The notes beneath the pieces are model-generated. The model was not told the DNA's origin. It worked only from the letters and a program-made list of their open reading frames with translations, and ran no database searches. Shown piece after piece: positions 23,498-31,737 of a stretch of 46,943 nt of DNA; position 1 is the first letter of the stretch, and each line of letters begins with the position of its first letter. Origin of the DNA: Streptomyces sp. NRRL S-337 (GTDB lineage: Bacteria > Actinomycetota > Actinomycetes > Streptomycetales > Streptomycetaceae); assembly GCF_000720175.1 (NCBI RefSeq), contig NZ_JOIX01000055.1, positions 1-46,943 on the forward strand, read 5' to 3'. Both the position numbers and the translations under genes were made by a program.

Positions 23498-25025
23498 GGG
23501 CTCCGGCCGCGGGCGGCGTGGCGCGGTCCGCGCAGCGGACGTCGTGGGCCGGGCGGCGGCCGGTGGTGAGGAAGGTGGTGACCGTGCGGTCGCCGCAGGC
23601 GGTGCCGTTGGCGAGGTAGGCGCCGTGGCCGCCGTGGTCGAGCGTGACCAGGCGGGCGCGGTCACCGAAGGCCTGCCGCATCTTCAGGGCACCGAAGTAC
23701 GGGGTGGAGGGGTCCCGGAGGTTCTGGAGCATCAGGACGTTGGACGGGCCGTCGTCGGTGATCCGGGTGGGCCGGGTGTCCGGCGCGTCCTTCCAGAAGG
23801 AGCAGGGCGTGATGTTCACCGGCATGCCGGCGGTGAGCGGGTGGCGGGCCCGGTCGGCGGCGACCGCGCGCCGGTGGGCGGGGACCGACGCCGGCCAGCG
23901 CACGTCGTTGCAGAGGGTCGCCATGATGCCGGTGGCGCCGGTGTCGGGCAGCGGCCGGGCGAGGTCGGCGGGCAGGTCCGGGCGGGCGGCCGGGTCCTGG
24001 GCCTGCTGGACGAGCCGGGCCAGCGGCGCGAAGAAGGTGTCGCTGTAGAGGGCGTTCTGCAGTGCCTGCCGCAGCATGTTGCCGGTCAGCGGCACGGTGG
24101 GGGTGCTGGATTCCTTGGCCGCGCGGTCCAGCTTCGCGGCCAGTGCGAGGAAGCGCGGGCGGACGTCCTCGGGGCGGGCGGCCAGCCGCAGGCCGTCCTT
24201 GTCGCGGGCCGGGTCGGCGGCCCAGGCCGCGAAGTCGGGGAACCGGTCGTCCGCGGCGGCCGACATGTTCGCCAGCCAGCCCCGCTCGACCCGCGCCGGA
24301 TCGGGGTCGCCGCTGCTGTCCAGCACCCAACGGTCGGTGTGCTGCGGGTCCTTCTGGGCGTAGACGGCGCCCACGTATGTGCCGTAGGAGACGCCCCAGG
24401 CCGAGAGTTTCCGCTCGCCGAGCGCCTGCCGGAAGCGGTCGATGTCGCGGACCTCGTTGGCGGTGGAGATGCTGCGCAGGACGGCGCCGCCGTTGCGGTG
24501 GCAGGCGTCGGCGACGCGCCGGGCGCGGGCGACGTTGCCGGTGATGTCGCCGTCCGGGGAGGGCCAGGAGCGCAGGGTCACCAGATAGCGGTCGGCGGGC
24601 GCCAGGCCGCAGCTCGCCGTGGTGCTGCCGCCCACCCCGCGCGGGTCCAGACCGACCAGGTCGTACGCCCCCGCCGTGGCCTTGCGCAGCGCCTCCCCCT
24701 TCTGCGCGAGCCGCTGCACCCCCGAGCCGCCGGGGCCGCCCGGGATCAGCAGCAGGGTGCCGCGCCGGGCCGCGGGCCGGTCGCTGCGGAGCCGGGACAC
24801 CGCGACGGTCAACTGCGGGCCGTCCGGATGCCGGTAGTCCACCGGGACGGCCAGGTCGGCGCACTCCTGCCCGGCGGGGCCGCCGGGCTGGGCACAGGGC
24901 CGCCAGGCGAGGGGTGTGGGCGCGCCGGTCGCGGCCGGGGCGGGCGGGGCGAAGCCGGTCAGGGTGGCCGCGACCGCCGTGGCGGAGAGGCTGAGGAGGA
25001 GGGCACGTCGTGCGTAACTGGTCAT
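23493..25025 (-). CDS. Secreted alpha/beta-hydrolase, TAP-like tripeptidyl aminopeptidase family
   Basis: This 510-aa protein begins MTSYARRALLLSLSATAVAATL, a Sec signal peptide with an Ala-rich cleavage region near residue 32. The alpha/beta-hydrolase core follows, with the oxyanion loop LLLIPGGPGGSGVQ, YDLVGLDPRGVG, and the nucleophile elbow GVSYGT (Ser213). The C-terminal TAP-like domain ends with the catalytic His in LDHGGHGAYL. Streptomyces SlpD/SlpE and Tap enzymes of this family release tripeptides from exported proteins. ATG 25025 is preferred over the in-frame start at 25061, whose extra residues precede the signal peptide. It is a single gene, upstream of which lies the APC permease in the same direction. 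Confidence 0.9.
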   Translation of the reverse strand: MTSYARRALLLSLSATAVAATLTGFAPPAPAATGAPTPLAWRPCAQPGGPAGQECADLAVPVDYRHPDGPQLTVAVSRLRSDRPAARRGTLLLIPGGPGGSGVQRLAQKGEALRKATAGAYDLVGLDPRGVGGSTTASCGLAPADRYLVTLRSWPSPDGDITGNVARARRVADACHRNGGAVLRSISTANEVRDIDRFRQALGERKLSAWGVSYGTYVGAVYAQKDPQHTDRWVLDSSGDPDPARVERGWLANMSAAADDRFPDFAAWAADPARDKDGLRLAARPEDVRPRFLALAAKLDRAAKESSTPTVPLTGNMLRQALQNALYSDTFFAPLARLVQQAQDPAARPDLPADLARPLPDTGATGIMATLCNDVRWPASVPAHRRAVAADRARHPLTAGMPVNITPCSFWKDAPDTRPTRITDDGPSNVLMLQNLRDPSTPYFGALKMRQAFGDRARLVTLDHGGHGAYLANGTACGDRTVTTFLTTGRRPAHDVRCADRATPPAAGAR

Positions 25026-25088
25026 GGGACAAGGGTGGTTGGGACGCGCCCGGAGACCCATCCGGCAGCCATGAGACCCGACGTGGGG

Positions 25089-26624
25089 TTATCCCCCGGC
25101 ACCGGCGGTGCCGGCCGCGCCCCCGGCCGGGCGGTCGGCCTCTTCTCCATGCCCGTCCCGGTGCCCGTCGCCGGGCCCGTCCGCTTCCGGGGAGCGCTCG
25201 TCCCCTTCCAGGTACCGTTCGTCGATCCGCTTCGGGCCGAACGGCCACTCCTTCTCGCGGCGGGCCCAGCAGAGGAACGCCACGACGCCCGCCGCGACCC
25301 AGGCCAGCGACCATTCGATGGGGTGCCGGCCGGGCGCGTTGCGGTCCGCGTAGCCGTAGATCACCAGCCAGCCGACGAGCGCGACGAGCCCGGGGAGCGG
25401 GTAGAGCCACATCCGGTAGGGGCGGCGCAGGGCCGGCTGGCGGCGGCGCAGCACGGTGACCGCGGCGACCTGGGCCAGCGACTGCACGATCACCATGACG
25501 GTGGTGAGCAGTTGGATGATGGTGGCGAGGTCGGTGTGCCGGCCCAGGAGGAAGCCGGCCGCCATCACCGTCCCCATGGTGAGCAGGCCGAGCACCGGGA
25601 ACCGGTGGCGCGGGTGGAGGGTGCCGTACGGGCGGAAGAAGACCCGGTCGCGGGCGGCGTCGTAGGGGACCCGGGAGCCGCCGAGGAGCCCGGTGAGCAC
25701 GGAGGCGACGGCGGTGACGAGGATGAGCACGGTGACGGTGCCGGCCGCGCCCCTGCCCCAGGCCCGCTCCAGCACGGCGGAGGCGACGGAGGAGGACGCC
25801 GTGGAGTGCGGGTCGAGCATCTCCCGCCAGTCGACGACGCCGAGCGTGCCGATCTGCAGCAGCAGGTAGATGGCCATGATGCCGAGGATGGCGGCGATGA
25901 TCGCGCGCGGGACGGTGCGCCCGGGCTCGCGGATCTCGGCGCCCATGTAGGTGATGGTGTTGTAGCCGAGGTAGTCGTAGATGCCGATGGTCAGCCCGGC
26001 CGCGAAGCCCACCCAGAAGTGACCGGCCGTCAGCTCGAAGGCGTGCGCGGGGTAGGTGAAGGCGCGCTGGGGGCTGAAGTGGGTGAACGCGGCGACGATG
26101 ACGAGGACGACGGCGGCGATCATCACCACCCAGAGGACGACGGTGAGCCGGGCGATACGCTCCACCCGCCGCCACAGCAGCACCACGATGCCCACGGTGA
26201 CCACGAGTCCGACGGCATCGCCCTGGCCCTGGCTCATCCCCGGCCACAGGTAGCCGAGGTACTGCACGAAGCCGATCACGCCGGTGGACATCCCCAGCGG
26301 GATGAAGAGCATGGCCGTCCAGACGAACAGGAACGGCATCAGCTTGCCGGTGCGGTACTGGAACGCCTGCCGAAGGTAGACGTAGCTGCCGCCGGCGCCG
26401 GGCAGCGAGGCGCCCAATTCGGCCCAGACCAGCCCGTCCGCGAGCGCCAGGACGGCGCCGGCGAGGAATCCGATGACCGCCTGCGGTCCGCCGAAGGCCG
26501 CCACCATCAGCGGGATGGTGACGAACGGGCCGATGCCGCACATCTGGCTCATGTTGATGGCGGTGGCCTGGAACAGGCCGATCCGGCGGACGAATCCCGC
26601 CCGCTCGTCGAGGAGTTCAGGCAT
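25089..26624 (-). CDS. APC-superfamily amino acid permease
   Basis: This 511-aa protein has about twelve membrane segments. The first reads IGLFQATAINMSQMCGIGPFVTIPLM, the unwound helix 1 region of APC transporters that holds the substrate. LVWAELGASLPGAGGSYVYLRQAF is the conserved helix 2-3 loop, and YDYLGYNTITYMGAEIREPGRTVPRAI matches helix 6 and the loop after it. It should import an amino acid or related compound by proton symport, but the substrate is undetermined. The cytoplasmic C-terminus is Glu/Asp/Gly-rich and low-complexity. ATG 26624 is chosen because the in-frame extension upstream is Arg-rich and not membrane-like, and a G-rich ribosome-binding site precedes it. Confidence 0.9.
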   Translation of the reverse strand: MPELLDERAGFVRRIGLFQATAINMSQMCGIGPFVTIPLMVAAFGGPQAVIGFLAGAVLALADGLVWAELGASLPGAGGSYVYLRQAFQYRTGKLMPFLFVWTAMLFIPLGMSTGVIGFVQYLGYLWPGMSQGQGDAVGLVVTVGIVVLLWRRVERIARLTVVLWVVMIAAVVLVIVAAFTHFSPQRAFTYPAHAFELTAGHFWVGFAAGLTIGIYDYLGYNTITYMGAEIREPGRTVPRAIIAAILGIMAIYLLLQIGTLGVVDWREMLDPHSTASSSVASAVLERAWGRGAAGTVTVLILVTAVASVLTGLLGGSRVPYDAARDRVFFRPYGTLHPRHRFPVLGLLTMGTVMAAGFLLGRHTDLATIIQLLTTVMVIVQSLAQVAAVTVLRRRQPALRRPYRMWLYPLPGLVALVGWLVIYGYADRNAPGRHPIEWSLAWVAAGVVAFLCWARREKEWPFGPKRIDERYLEGDERSPEADGPGDGHRDGHGEEADRPAGGAAGTAGAGG

Positions 26625-26822
26625 CGGCGGCCCCCTTCTCGTGCCGGCACGGCGGAGCTCCGGCCCCCGCCGCTCGCCGGTGCGGCACCCGTCGCCGCGC
26701 CACAGGCTGACACGCCCGGCACCGCCGCGCACCGGTACGAACCGGACTTTCCGCCCTGACCGCGGACCGGACGGCACCGCGGCCGCCGCGGCCGGCCGCC
26801 GCCCCTCAGGCCGCGCCGCCGA

Positions 26823-27449
26823 TCAGAGCTCCCCGTACGCCTCGCCGCCGAGCTCCAGCCGGGCCGTACCGGCCGTCGCGTCCGCGAGCCAGGCACGGAA
26901 CGCGTCCACCTCGGCCTCCGGCAGCCCGACCTCGATGCGCACCTCCGCCCCGTACGTCACCTCCCGCACCGCGCGGCCGGTGGTCCGCAGGTCGTTCTCG
27001 ACCCGGCCGGCCCGCTGGTGGTCGACGGTGACCGTGGCCAGCCGGAAGCGCTGCCGGGTGACCGTGCCCAGCGCGTCCAGGGCCTCGCCGACGACGCCGC
27101 CGTAGGCGCGTATCAGCCCGCCTGCGCCGAGCTTGATGCCGCCGAAATAGCGGGTGACGACCGCGACGACGTAGCGCACCTCGCGCCGGAGCAACATCTG
27201 CAGCATCGGGACGCCCGCGGTGCCGCCCGGCTCGCCGTCGTCGCTGGCCTTCTGCACGCCGCCGTCGGCGCCGAGGACGTACGCCCAGCAGTTGTGGCGT
27301 GCGGTGGGGTGCTCCTTGCGGATGCGCGCGATGAAGTCCTGCGCCTCGGTCTCGTCCGCGACGGGCGCGAGCGCGCAGAGGAAGCGGGACTTGTTGATCT
27401 CGATCTCGTGGACACCCTCGCGCGCGAGCGTGCGGTACTGCTCCTGCAT
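26823..27449 (-). CDS. YigZ / IMPACT-family protein
   Basis: This 208-aa protein matches the YigZ family. The N-terminal UPF0029 domain has KSRFLCALAPVADETEAQDFI, HNCWAYVLG, ASDDGEPGGTAGVP and VTRYFGGIKLGAGGLIRAYGG. A ferredoxin-like C-terminal domain follows (FRLATVTVDHQRAGRVENDL). The eukaryotic relative IMPACT regulates the GCN2 kinase; the bacterial role is unsettled, with suggestions of RNA or ribosome binding. It is cytoplasmic. The start is ATG 27449, with TAGGCT 6 nt upstream and no separate ribosome-binding site, which suggests leaderless translation. The next gene on this strand, the permease, lies 198 nt further on. Confidence 0.93.
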   Translation of the reverse strand: MQEQYRTLAREGVHEIEINKSRFLCALAPVADETEAQDFIARIRKEHPTARHNCWAYVLGADGGVQKASDDGEPGGTAGVPMLQMLLRREVRYVVAVVTRYFGGIKLGAGGLIRAYGGVVGEALDALGTVTRQRFRLATVTVDHQRAGRVENDLRTTGRAVREVTYGAEVRIEVGLPEAEVDAFRAWLADATAGTARLELGGEAYGEL

Positions 27450-27455
27450 CGCTCC

Positions 27456-27461
27456 AGCCTA
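27456..27461 (-). promoter_or_regulatory. Candidate -10 box of the yigZ-type gene (TAGGCT)
   Basis: TAGGCT on the minus strand ends 6 nt before the ATG at 27449, the distance expected for a leaderless transcript starting at the A of ATG. No convincing -35 is visible. The rest of 27462-27712 is a GC-rich divergent spacer with a 12-bp palindrome GCGCGTACGCGC. Confidence 0.4.
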
Positions 27462-27712
27462 TGCGGCCCCTGTGACAACGGGCTCCGGGTCCCGCGACCC
27501 GCGCCGCGCTGGGCCGTCCGCCAAAAGGGCGCGGGGGTCCGCCGGACGGGCGCAGTCCGCACGGCCAGGCGGCGTACCCGCCCCGTCCGCACGGTGCGTC
27601 GCGGAGACGTCGGGCCCGGCCGTGGGCAGGGTGAGGCCCGTGCGAGAGCCTCGTGTTTCCGGGGCCCCGCGCGTACGCGCAGGTACGGAACAGCGGGTTG
27701 GCGGAGGGCTGC

Positions 27713-28504
27713 ATGGAAGAGAGCACACAGTCGGCGATGACGGCGGGCGAGCCGCTGACGGGCGAGGACATGCCCGAGCCCCCGCCGGAGGTCGTCGAGG
27801 CGGCACGCGAGGCGCCCGACCACTGGCTTGCCCTGGTGGACCTGACGTGGCAGGGCGAGGGGCCGCCGCCCCTCTGGGCGCTGATCGGGCAGTGGCGGTC
27901 CGGGCCGACCGGCGAGATCGAGGAGTGGCGGGACAACCCGGAGTACCGGCCGTCGCCGCAGATGCTGGAGTGGTCGGAGCCGGCCGACCCGGTGGACCGC
28001 GCGGTGCAGCTGGCCGCGACCGGCTACGGGCCCGGCCAGGACGTCACCGAGGAGCTGGCGCGGGCCGAGGTGTCCGTCCTGGTCACCGCGACCGGCACCC
28101 CGCTGGCCGCCGCCTCGCCCGAGGGCACCCCGGTGATCCCGGTCTACACCTCGGAGGGCTACCTGGAGTCGGTGGGCCGGCTGCTGTACGACCGGCGTCC
28201 GGTGGCCGACCTCGTCGACCAGCTTCCTCCGGGGCATGCGCTGTACCTGAACCCGACCGGGCCGGTGAGCATGCTGGTCGACACCGAGGAACTGCGTGCC
28301 GCGCTGGCCGGGACGTCCGCGGAGACGCCGGAGGAGGCCCGGAGGGCGGCTGCGAACGGGGCACTGCGGCCCGGCACCGGGGCCGGCGGCGCCGAACCGG
28401 TGGGCGGTGGCCGGGCGATCGGCAAGCCGGCCCGGGCCGCCACCGGCAGCACCGTCGTCGGCGCCGGACTGGCCGGCGGCACAGTCGTCCGGGCCCGCCG
28501 CTGA
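27713..28504 (+). CDS. SseB-family protein
   Basis: This 263-aa protein has an SseB-like domain. Typical pieces are DHWLALVDLTWQGEGPPPLWALIGQW, AEVSVLVTATGTPLAAASPEG, VIPVYTSEGYLESVG and HALYLNPTGPVSMLVD. E. coli SseB was found through enhanced serine sensitivity, and the molecular role in actinobacteria is unknown. The last 60 residues are Ala/Gly-rich and probably disordered. ATG 27713 follows GGAGG with 5-nt spacing; an upstream in-frame ATG at 27653 lacks one. It is a single gene ended by a strong terminator at 28535. Confidence 0.85.
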   Translation: MEESTQSAMTAGEPLTGEDMPEPPPEVVEAAREAPDHWLALVDLTWQGEGPPPLWALIGQWRSGPTGEIEEWRDNPEYRPSPQMLEWSEPADPVDRAVQLAATGYGPGQDVTEELARAEVSVLVTATGTPLAAASPEGTPVIPVYTSEGYLESVGRLLYDRRPVADLVDQLPPGHALYLNPTGPVSMLVDTEELRAALAGTSAETPEEARRAAANGALRPGTGAGGAEPVGGGRAIGKPARAATGSTVVGAGLAGGTVVRARR

Positions 28505-28534
28505 CCGCCTTCGCCCCGCCCCACCAAAGAACCC

Positions 28535-28564
28535 GCCCCGCCCGCCTTCCCCTTCGGGCGGGGC
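28535..28564 (+). terminator. Terminator hairpin after the SseB-like gene
   Basis: GCCCCGCCCG (28535-28544) and CGGGCGGGGC (28555-28564) form a 10-bp GC stem with a 10-nt loop, 30 nt after the stop codon. Confidence 0.75.
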
Positions 28565-28665
28565 GCCTGCGTCCACGGGCGCTCCCGCCGTGGCCCGGAC
28601 GGGAATCTTCCGGCGGTGCCGGCCGTTGATCCGCACGAGAACCTTCCCTGAGCAGGAGGCAGTGC

Positions 28666-29073
28666 GTGTACGGCGATCCCAGTACGATCCGCAGGATCCT
28701 CACCGAGCTCGGCGACACCTGGGCCGTCGTGGGCCTGTCGAACAACGACCGGCGGGCCGCGTACGGCGTGGCCGAGGTGCTGCAGCGCTACGGCAAGCGC
28801 ATCGTTCCGGTGCACCCGAAGGCCGAGACGGTGCACGGCGAGCCGGGCTACCCCTCGCTCGACGCGATCCCGTTCCCGGTCGACGTGGTCGATGTGTTCG
28901 TCAACAGCGAGCTGGCGGGGCCGGTCGCCGACGAGGCCGTGGCGGCCGGCGCGAAGGCCGTCTGGTTCCAGCTCGGCGTGGTCGACGAGGGGGCCTGGAA
29001 CCGCGTGCGCGATGCCGGTCTCGACATGGTCATGGACCGTTGTCCGGCCATTGAGATACCGCGTTTGGGCTGA
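28666..29073 (+). CDS. CoA-binding domain protein (YccU-like)
   Basis: This 135-aa protein is a single Rossmann-type CoA-binding domain, related to the N-terminal domain of succinyl-CoA synthetase alpha. Its first strand-turn-helix is TWAVVGLSNNDRRAAYGVAEVLQRYG. Later blocks are RIVPVHPKAETVHGEPGYPSL, VDVVDVFVNSE and AKAVWFQLGVVDEGAWNRVRDAGLDMVMDRCPAIE, which match the YccU family. It is cytoplasmic. The start is GTG 28666 with AGGAGG 7 nt upstream. The GNAT gene begins 25 nt after its stop but seems to have its own promoter. Confidence 0.92.
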   Translation: MYGDPSTIRRILTELGDTWAVVGLSNNDRRAAYGVAEVLQRYGKRIVPVHPKAETVHGEPGYPSLDAIPFPVDVVDVFVNSELAGPVADEAVAAGAKAVWFQLGVVDEGAWNRVRDAGLDMVMDRCPAIEIPRLG

Positions 29074-29092
29074 GCCGGGCGTCCGCTAGCGT
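29065..29092 (+). promoter_or_regulatory. Promoter of the GNAT gene (TTGGGC, TAGCGT)
   Basis: TTGGGC (29065-29070) and TAGCGT (29087-29092) are 16 nt apart. The -10 lies 6 nt before the ATG at 29099, so the mRNA would be leaderless. The -35 falls within the last codons of the preceding gene. Confidence 0.55.
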
Positions 29093-29098
29093 CCGTAC

Positions 29099-29599
29099 AT
29101 GAGCGAAATACGGGCCGCCGTCCCCGGGGACGCCGCCGAACTGGTCCGGCTGCGCCGTCTGATGTTCCAGGCGATGAACGGCGAGGACCGGCCCGGCAGT
29201 TGGGAGCAGGAGGCGGAGGCGGTGGCGCGCCGGCTGCTGTCCGGGCCGGAGGCGCGACTGGGTGCGTTCGTGGTGGCGGGCGACGAGGCGGCCGGTGCGC
29301 CGCATCTGGCGGCGTGTGCGGTCGGGACGGTGGAGCAGCGACTGCCCGCGCCGGGCCACCCCTCGGGCCGCTTCGGCTTCGTCTTCAACGTCTGTACGGA
29401 CCCGCGCTATCGGGGCCGCGGCTATGCCCGTGCCACCACCGAGGCCCTGCTCGGCTGGTTCGCGGAGCAGGGCGTCAGCCGCGTCGACCTGCACGCCACG
29501 GACGGCGCCGAACCGCTGTACCGCAGCCTGGGCTTCCACGAGCACTCCACACCGCTGTCGCTGGACCTGCGCCCGGGCGTGCGGCGGAAGGCCGGCTGA
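29099..29599 (+). CDS. GNAT-family N-acetyltransferase
   Basis: This 166-aa protein is a single GNAT domain. It begins SEIRAAVPGDAAELVRLRRLMF and has the central strand FGFVFNVCTDPRYRGRGYARATTEALLGWF, in which RGRGYA binds the acetyl-CoA pyrophosphate. It ends GAEPLYRSLGFHEHSTPLSLDL, the usual C-terminal GNAT motif. The acceptor substrate is unknown. ATG 29099 is supported by a leaderless-type promoter and the lack of a ribosome-binding site. The convergent hypothetical gene ends 55 nt downstream. Confidence 0.9.
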   Translation: MSEIRAAVPGDAAELVRLRRLMFQAMNGEDRPGSWEQEAEAVARRLLSGPEARLGAFVVAGDEAAGAPHLAACAVGTVEQRLPAPGHPSGRFGFVFNVCTDPRYRGRGYARATTEALLGWFAEQGVSRVDLHATDGAEPLYRSLGFHEHSTPLSLDLRPGVRRKAG

Positions 29600-29654
29600 G
29601 CGGGCGCACGGCCCGCCCCGGCCGAGGGCCCCGGCCCGCCCGGAGGCATCTGCC

Positions 29655-30377
29655 CTAATCCACCCGCGCCGCGAAGCCGTAATGCAGGCCGCTGCCCGGC
29701 ACCGGAAGCCCGGCGGGCAACTCCTCGCCGGGCAGCGGCGGAAAGGGGACGGTGTCCCAGTCGACGGTCCGGTCGAAGTGTTCGGCGAGGTGGATGACGC
29801 TCGTCTGCTCGCCGTGCGCGTACGCGGTGAGGGTCGGCGCCCCGCTCAGCCCGCAGCCGCCGACGACCGAGAACCACTGGTCGCACGCCCAGCGCAGCTC
29901 CTCGGGACGGGACGCGACGAGCGTCGCGCAGTGCGCGGTCGAGCCGCTCCAGCCGGTGTCGTCCAGCACGTAGAAGCTGTACGGGCCGGTGCTGCGGTGT
30001 GGGGGCCCGGCGGCGCCTGCCCGGGCGAGGAGTTCGTCCGCCTCGGTACGCCGCCGCGCGAGGGTGGTCTCGTCCTCTCCGTACGCCTCGGCGGCCTCGG
30101 GGTTGAGCTCGCGCATGTGCTGCCAGAAGTCGATCTGCTGGACCAGCCGTCCGGCCAGCAGGGTCATGGCGGGGACGTGGCCGGGATGCCTGCCGAGAGC
30201 CGCCCGAAGCCAGGGTTCCTCCGGCCGGCTCTGTCCGGGGCCCTCGATGTCCTCCGGCGCGTCCGCCGGGCCGGTGGCCGTCAGGCACAGCAGCCGCCCC
30301 AGCGCGAAGGCGGCCTCCGCCTCACCGGCCGTCGCGGCGGTCCGCAGCCGCGTCAGCCTCTCGTCGTCGATCGTCAT
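29655..30377 (-). CDS. Hypothetical protein with N-terminal Sel1/TPR-like helices
   Basis: This 240-aa soluble protein has two parts. The N-terminal third is helical, with a repeat-like pattern (LRTAATAGEAEAAFALGRLLCLTA, then EEPWLRAALGRHPGHVPAMTLLAGRL) that suggests a short Sel1/TPR array. The C-terminal half is beta-rich with many aromatic residues (TGPYSFYVLDDTGWSGSTAHC, then CDQWFSVVGGCGLSG). I do not recognise a family and see no catalytic motif. The start could be ATG 30377 or GTG 30407; 30377 (MTIDDERL) is taken because the longer form adds only ten poorly conserved-looking residues. It is separated from the YbaK-type gene by 82 nt on the same strand. Confidence 0.7.
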   Translation of the reverse strand: MTIDDERLTRLRTAATAGEAEAAFALGRLLCLTATGPADAPEDIEGPGQSRPEEPWLRAALGRHPGHVPAMTLLAGRLVQQIDFWQHMRELNPEAAEAYGEDETTLARRRTEADELLARAGAAGPPHRSTGPYSFYVLDDTGWSGSTAHCATLVASRPEELRWACDQWFSVVGGCGLSGAPTLTAYAHGEQTSVIHLAEHFDRTVDWDTVPFPPLPGEELPAGLPVPGSGLHYGFAARVD

Positions 30378-30459
30378 GTGCCGCAGGGTAGGCGCCGGCA
30401 CCGACACCCGGGGCCGCCATGGTCCGGCCGGGGGGCCGGAGGGGGCCGGAAGGGCGCGA

Positions 30460-31017
30460 CTAGGCGATGCCCAGGCCGTCCAGGACCGTGGCGCCGGGGA
30501 GTTCGGCCAGGGCCTTGCCGGGGACGATGAGCTTGCCGCGGCGGCTGCCGCTGCCGATCAGGGCGTACGGGGTGTCGGCGACGGCGGCGTCGACGAGCAG
30601 CGGCCAGCCGGCGGGCAGGCCGACGGGGGTGATGCCGCCGTATTCCATGCCGCTCTCGCCGACCGCCCGGTCCATCGGCGCGAACGACGCCTTGCGCGCG
30701 CCGAGTTGGCGGCGCACCACGCCGTTGACGTCGACGCGGGTGTGGGAGAGGACGACGCAGGCGGCCAGGGTGGTCTCGCCGCCGCGTTTGCCGGCGACCA
30801 CCACGCAGTTCGCCGACTGCTCCAGCAGCCAGGGGCCGTAGTGCTCGACGAGCACGGCGGTGTCCGCGATGGCCGGGTCGGTGTCGACGAAGCGGAGTTC
30901 CTCGACCGGTACGGAGCCGCTCCAGGCGCGGATCGCCGCGGCGACGGGCTCGGTCAGCAGGTCCAGGCACTCGACGGCGGGCCGGACCTCGTCAAAGGCA
31001 TCCATCGGGACGGGCAT
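30460..31017 (-). CDS. YbaK/EbsC-type aminoacyl-tRNA deacylase
   Basis: This 185-aa protein has the YbaK/ProX editing fold. Supporting blocks are NCVVVAGKRGGETTLAACVVLSHTRVDVN, RRQLGARKASFAP and ESGMEYGGITPVGLPAGWPLLVD, and the last contains the family GGxTPxG loop. The GSGSRRGKLIVPGKALAELPGATVLDGLGIA tail also fits. Such proteins deacylate mischarged tRNAs, for example Cys-tRNAPro or Ala-tRNAPro, in trans. The conserved Lys of the editing site is probably in VAGKRGGE. It starts at ATG 31017; a second ATG lies four codons later. The XRE-cupin regulator gene ends 42 nt upstream on the same strand. Confidence 0.88.
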   Translation of the reverse strand: MPVPMDAFDEVRPAVECLDLLTEPVAAAIRAWSGSVPVEELRFVDTDPAIADTAVLVEHYGPWLLEQSANCVVVAGKRGGETTLAACVVLSHTRVDVNGVVRRQLGARKASFAPMDRAVGESGMEYGGITPVGLPAGWPLLVDAAVADTPYALIGSGSRRGKLIVPGKALAELPGATVLDGLGIA

Positions 31018-31059
31018 GGCGCCAAGTTAACAGCCGTGGCCGGCCGCCGTACGACCGTC

Positions 31060-31632
31060 TCAGCGGGCGAGCTGGATGATCACGGACATGGTCATCTCGA
31101 CCGGTTCGGTGCCGTCGTTGCGATAGCCGTGCGCGACTTTGGCCTCGAACGTCGCCGAGGCGCCGGCCGGGACCGTGTGGTCGACCCCGTCGACGACGAG
31201 GGTGAGGGTGCCGGCGCGGACGTGGAGCAGTTCGACCGTGCCGGGCGGATGGGGGTCGGAGGTGCTGCCGTCGCCGGGCATCAGCCGCCAGTCCCACAGC
31301 TCGAAGGGGCCGGGTGCCTCGGCGCCCACGAGGAGCTTGGTGAAGCTGCCCGCCTCGGTGGACCACAGGCGGACCGCCTCGCCCGGCCCGACGACGCGGA
31401 CCTGGGGGCCCTGTTCGTAGTCGAGGAGCGTGGTGATGCTGACGCCGAGCGCGTCGGCGATCTTGACGGTGGTTCCCACGCTCGGGTTGGTACGGGCCTG
31501 CTCGATCTGGATGATCATGCCGCGGCTGACGCCGGCGCGGGCCGCCAGGGCGTCCAGGGTGAAGCCGCGCTCGGCGCGCCAGTGCTTGAGGTTGCGGGCG
31601 AGCGACTGCGTGAGCTGGTCGAGGTCCGTCAC
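31060..31632 (-). CDS. XRE-family regulator with C-terminal cupin domain
   Basis: This 190-aa protein has an N-terminal helix-turn-helix (NLKHWRAERGFTLDALAARAGVSRGMIIQIEQARTNPSVGTTVKIADAL) of the Xre type. A cupin beta-barrel follows (ELWDWRLMPGDGSTSDPHPPGTVELLHVRAGTLTLVVDG, then VPAGASATFEAKVAHGYRN). Cupins of this class bind small effectors, sometimes through metal. The likely start is GTG 31632 (VTDLDQLTQSLARNLKHW). It is divergent from the EamA transporter gene across a 105-nt AT-rich spacer, a pairing in which the regulator usually controls the exporter. Confidence 0.92.
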   Translation of the reverse strand: MTDLDQLTQSLARNLKHWRAERGFTLDALAARAGVSRGMIIQIEQARTNPSVGTTVKIADALGVSITTLLDYEQGPQVRVVGPGEAVRLWSTEAGSFTKLLVGAEAPGPFELWDWRLMPGDGSTSDPHPPGTVELLHVRAGTLTLVVDGVDHTVPAGASATFEAKVAHGYRNDGTEPVEMTMSVIIQLAR

Positions 31633-31650
31633 GGTCCGTCCAAGTCGAGG

Positions 31651-31662
31651 CTAATAAATTAG
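31651..31662. promoter_or_regulatory. AT palindrome in the XRE-EamA divergent spacer
   Basis: CTAATAAATTAG is a perfect 5+5 palindrome with a 2-nt centre, in a spacer that is strikingly AT-rich for this genome. It sits 19 nt upstream of the regulator start and overlaps its expected promoter. The same spacer has a direct repeat of TGTACT near 31697 and 31721. It may be the regulator operator. Confidence 0.4.
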
Positions 31663-31737
31663 ATGCTGCAGTTCATTTTGTTGGACTACGGTGTGGTGTA
31701 CTTCAGCGTCCGGTTCACTGTACTGCGAGGTTTCACC

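Noticed and set aside
23544..26759. 1071-codon plus-strand frame opposite the peptidase and permease
   Set aside because: Gly/Arg/Ala-rich without motif; antisense to two well supported genes.
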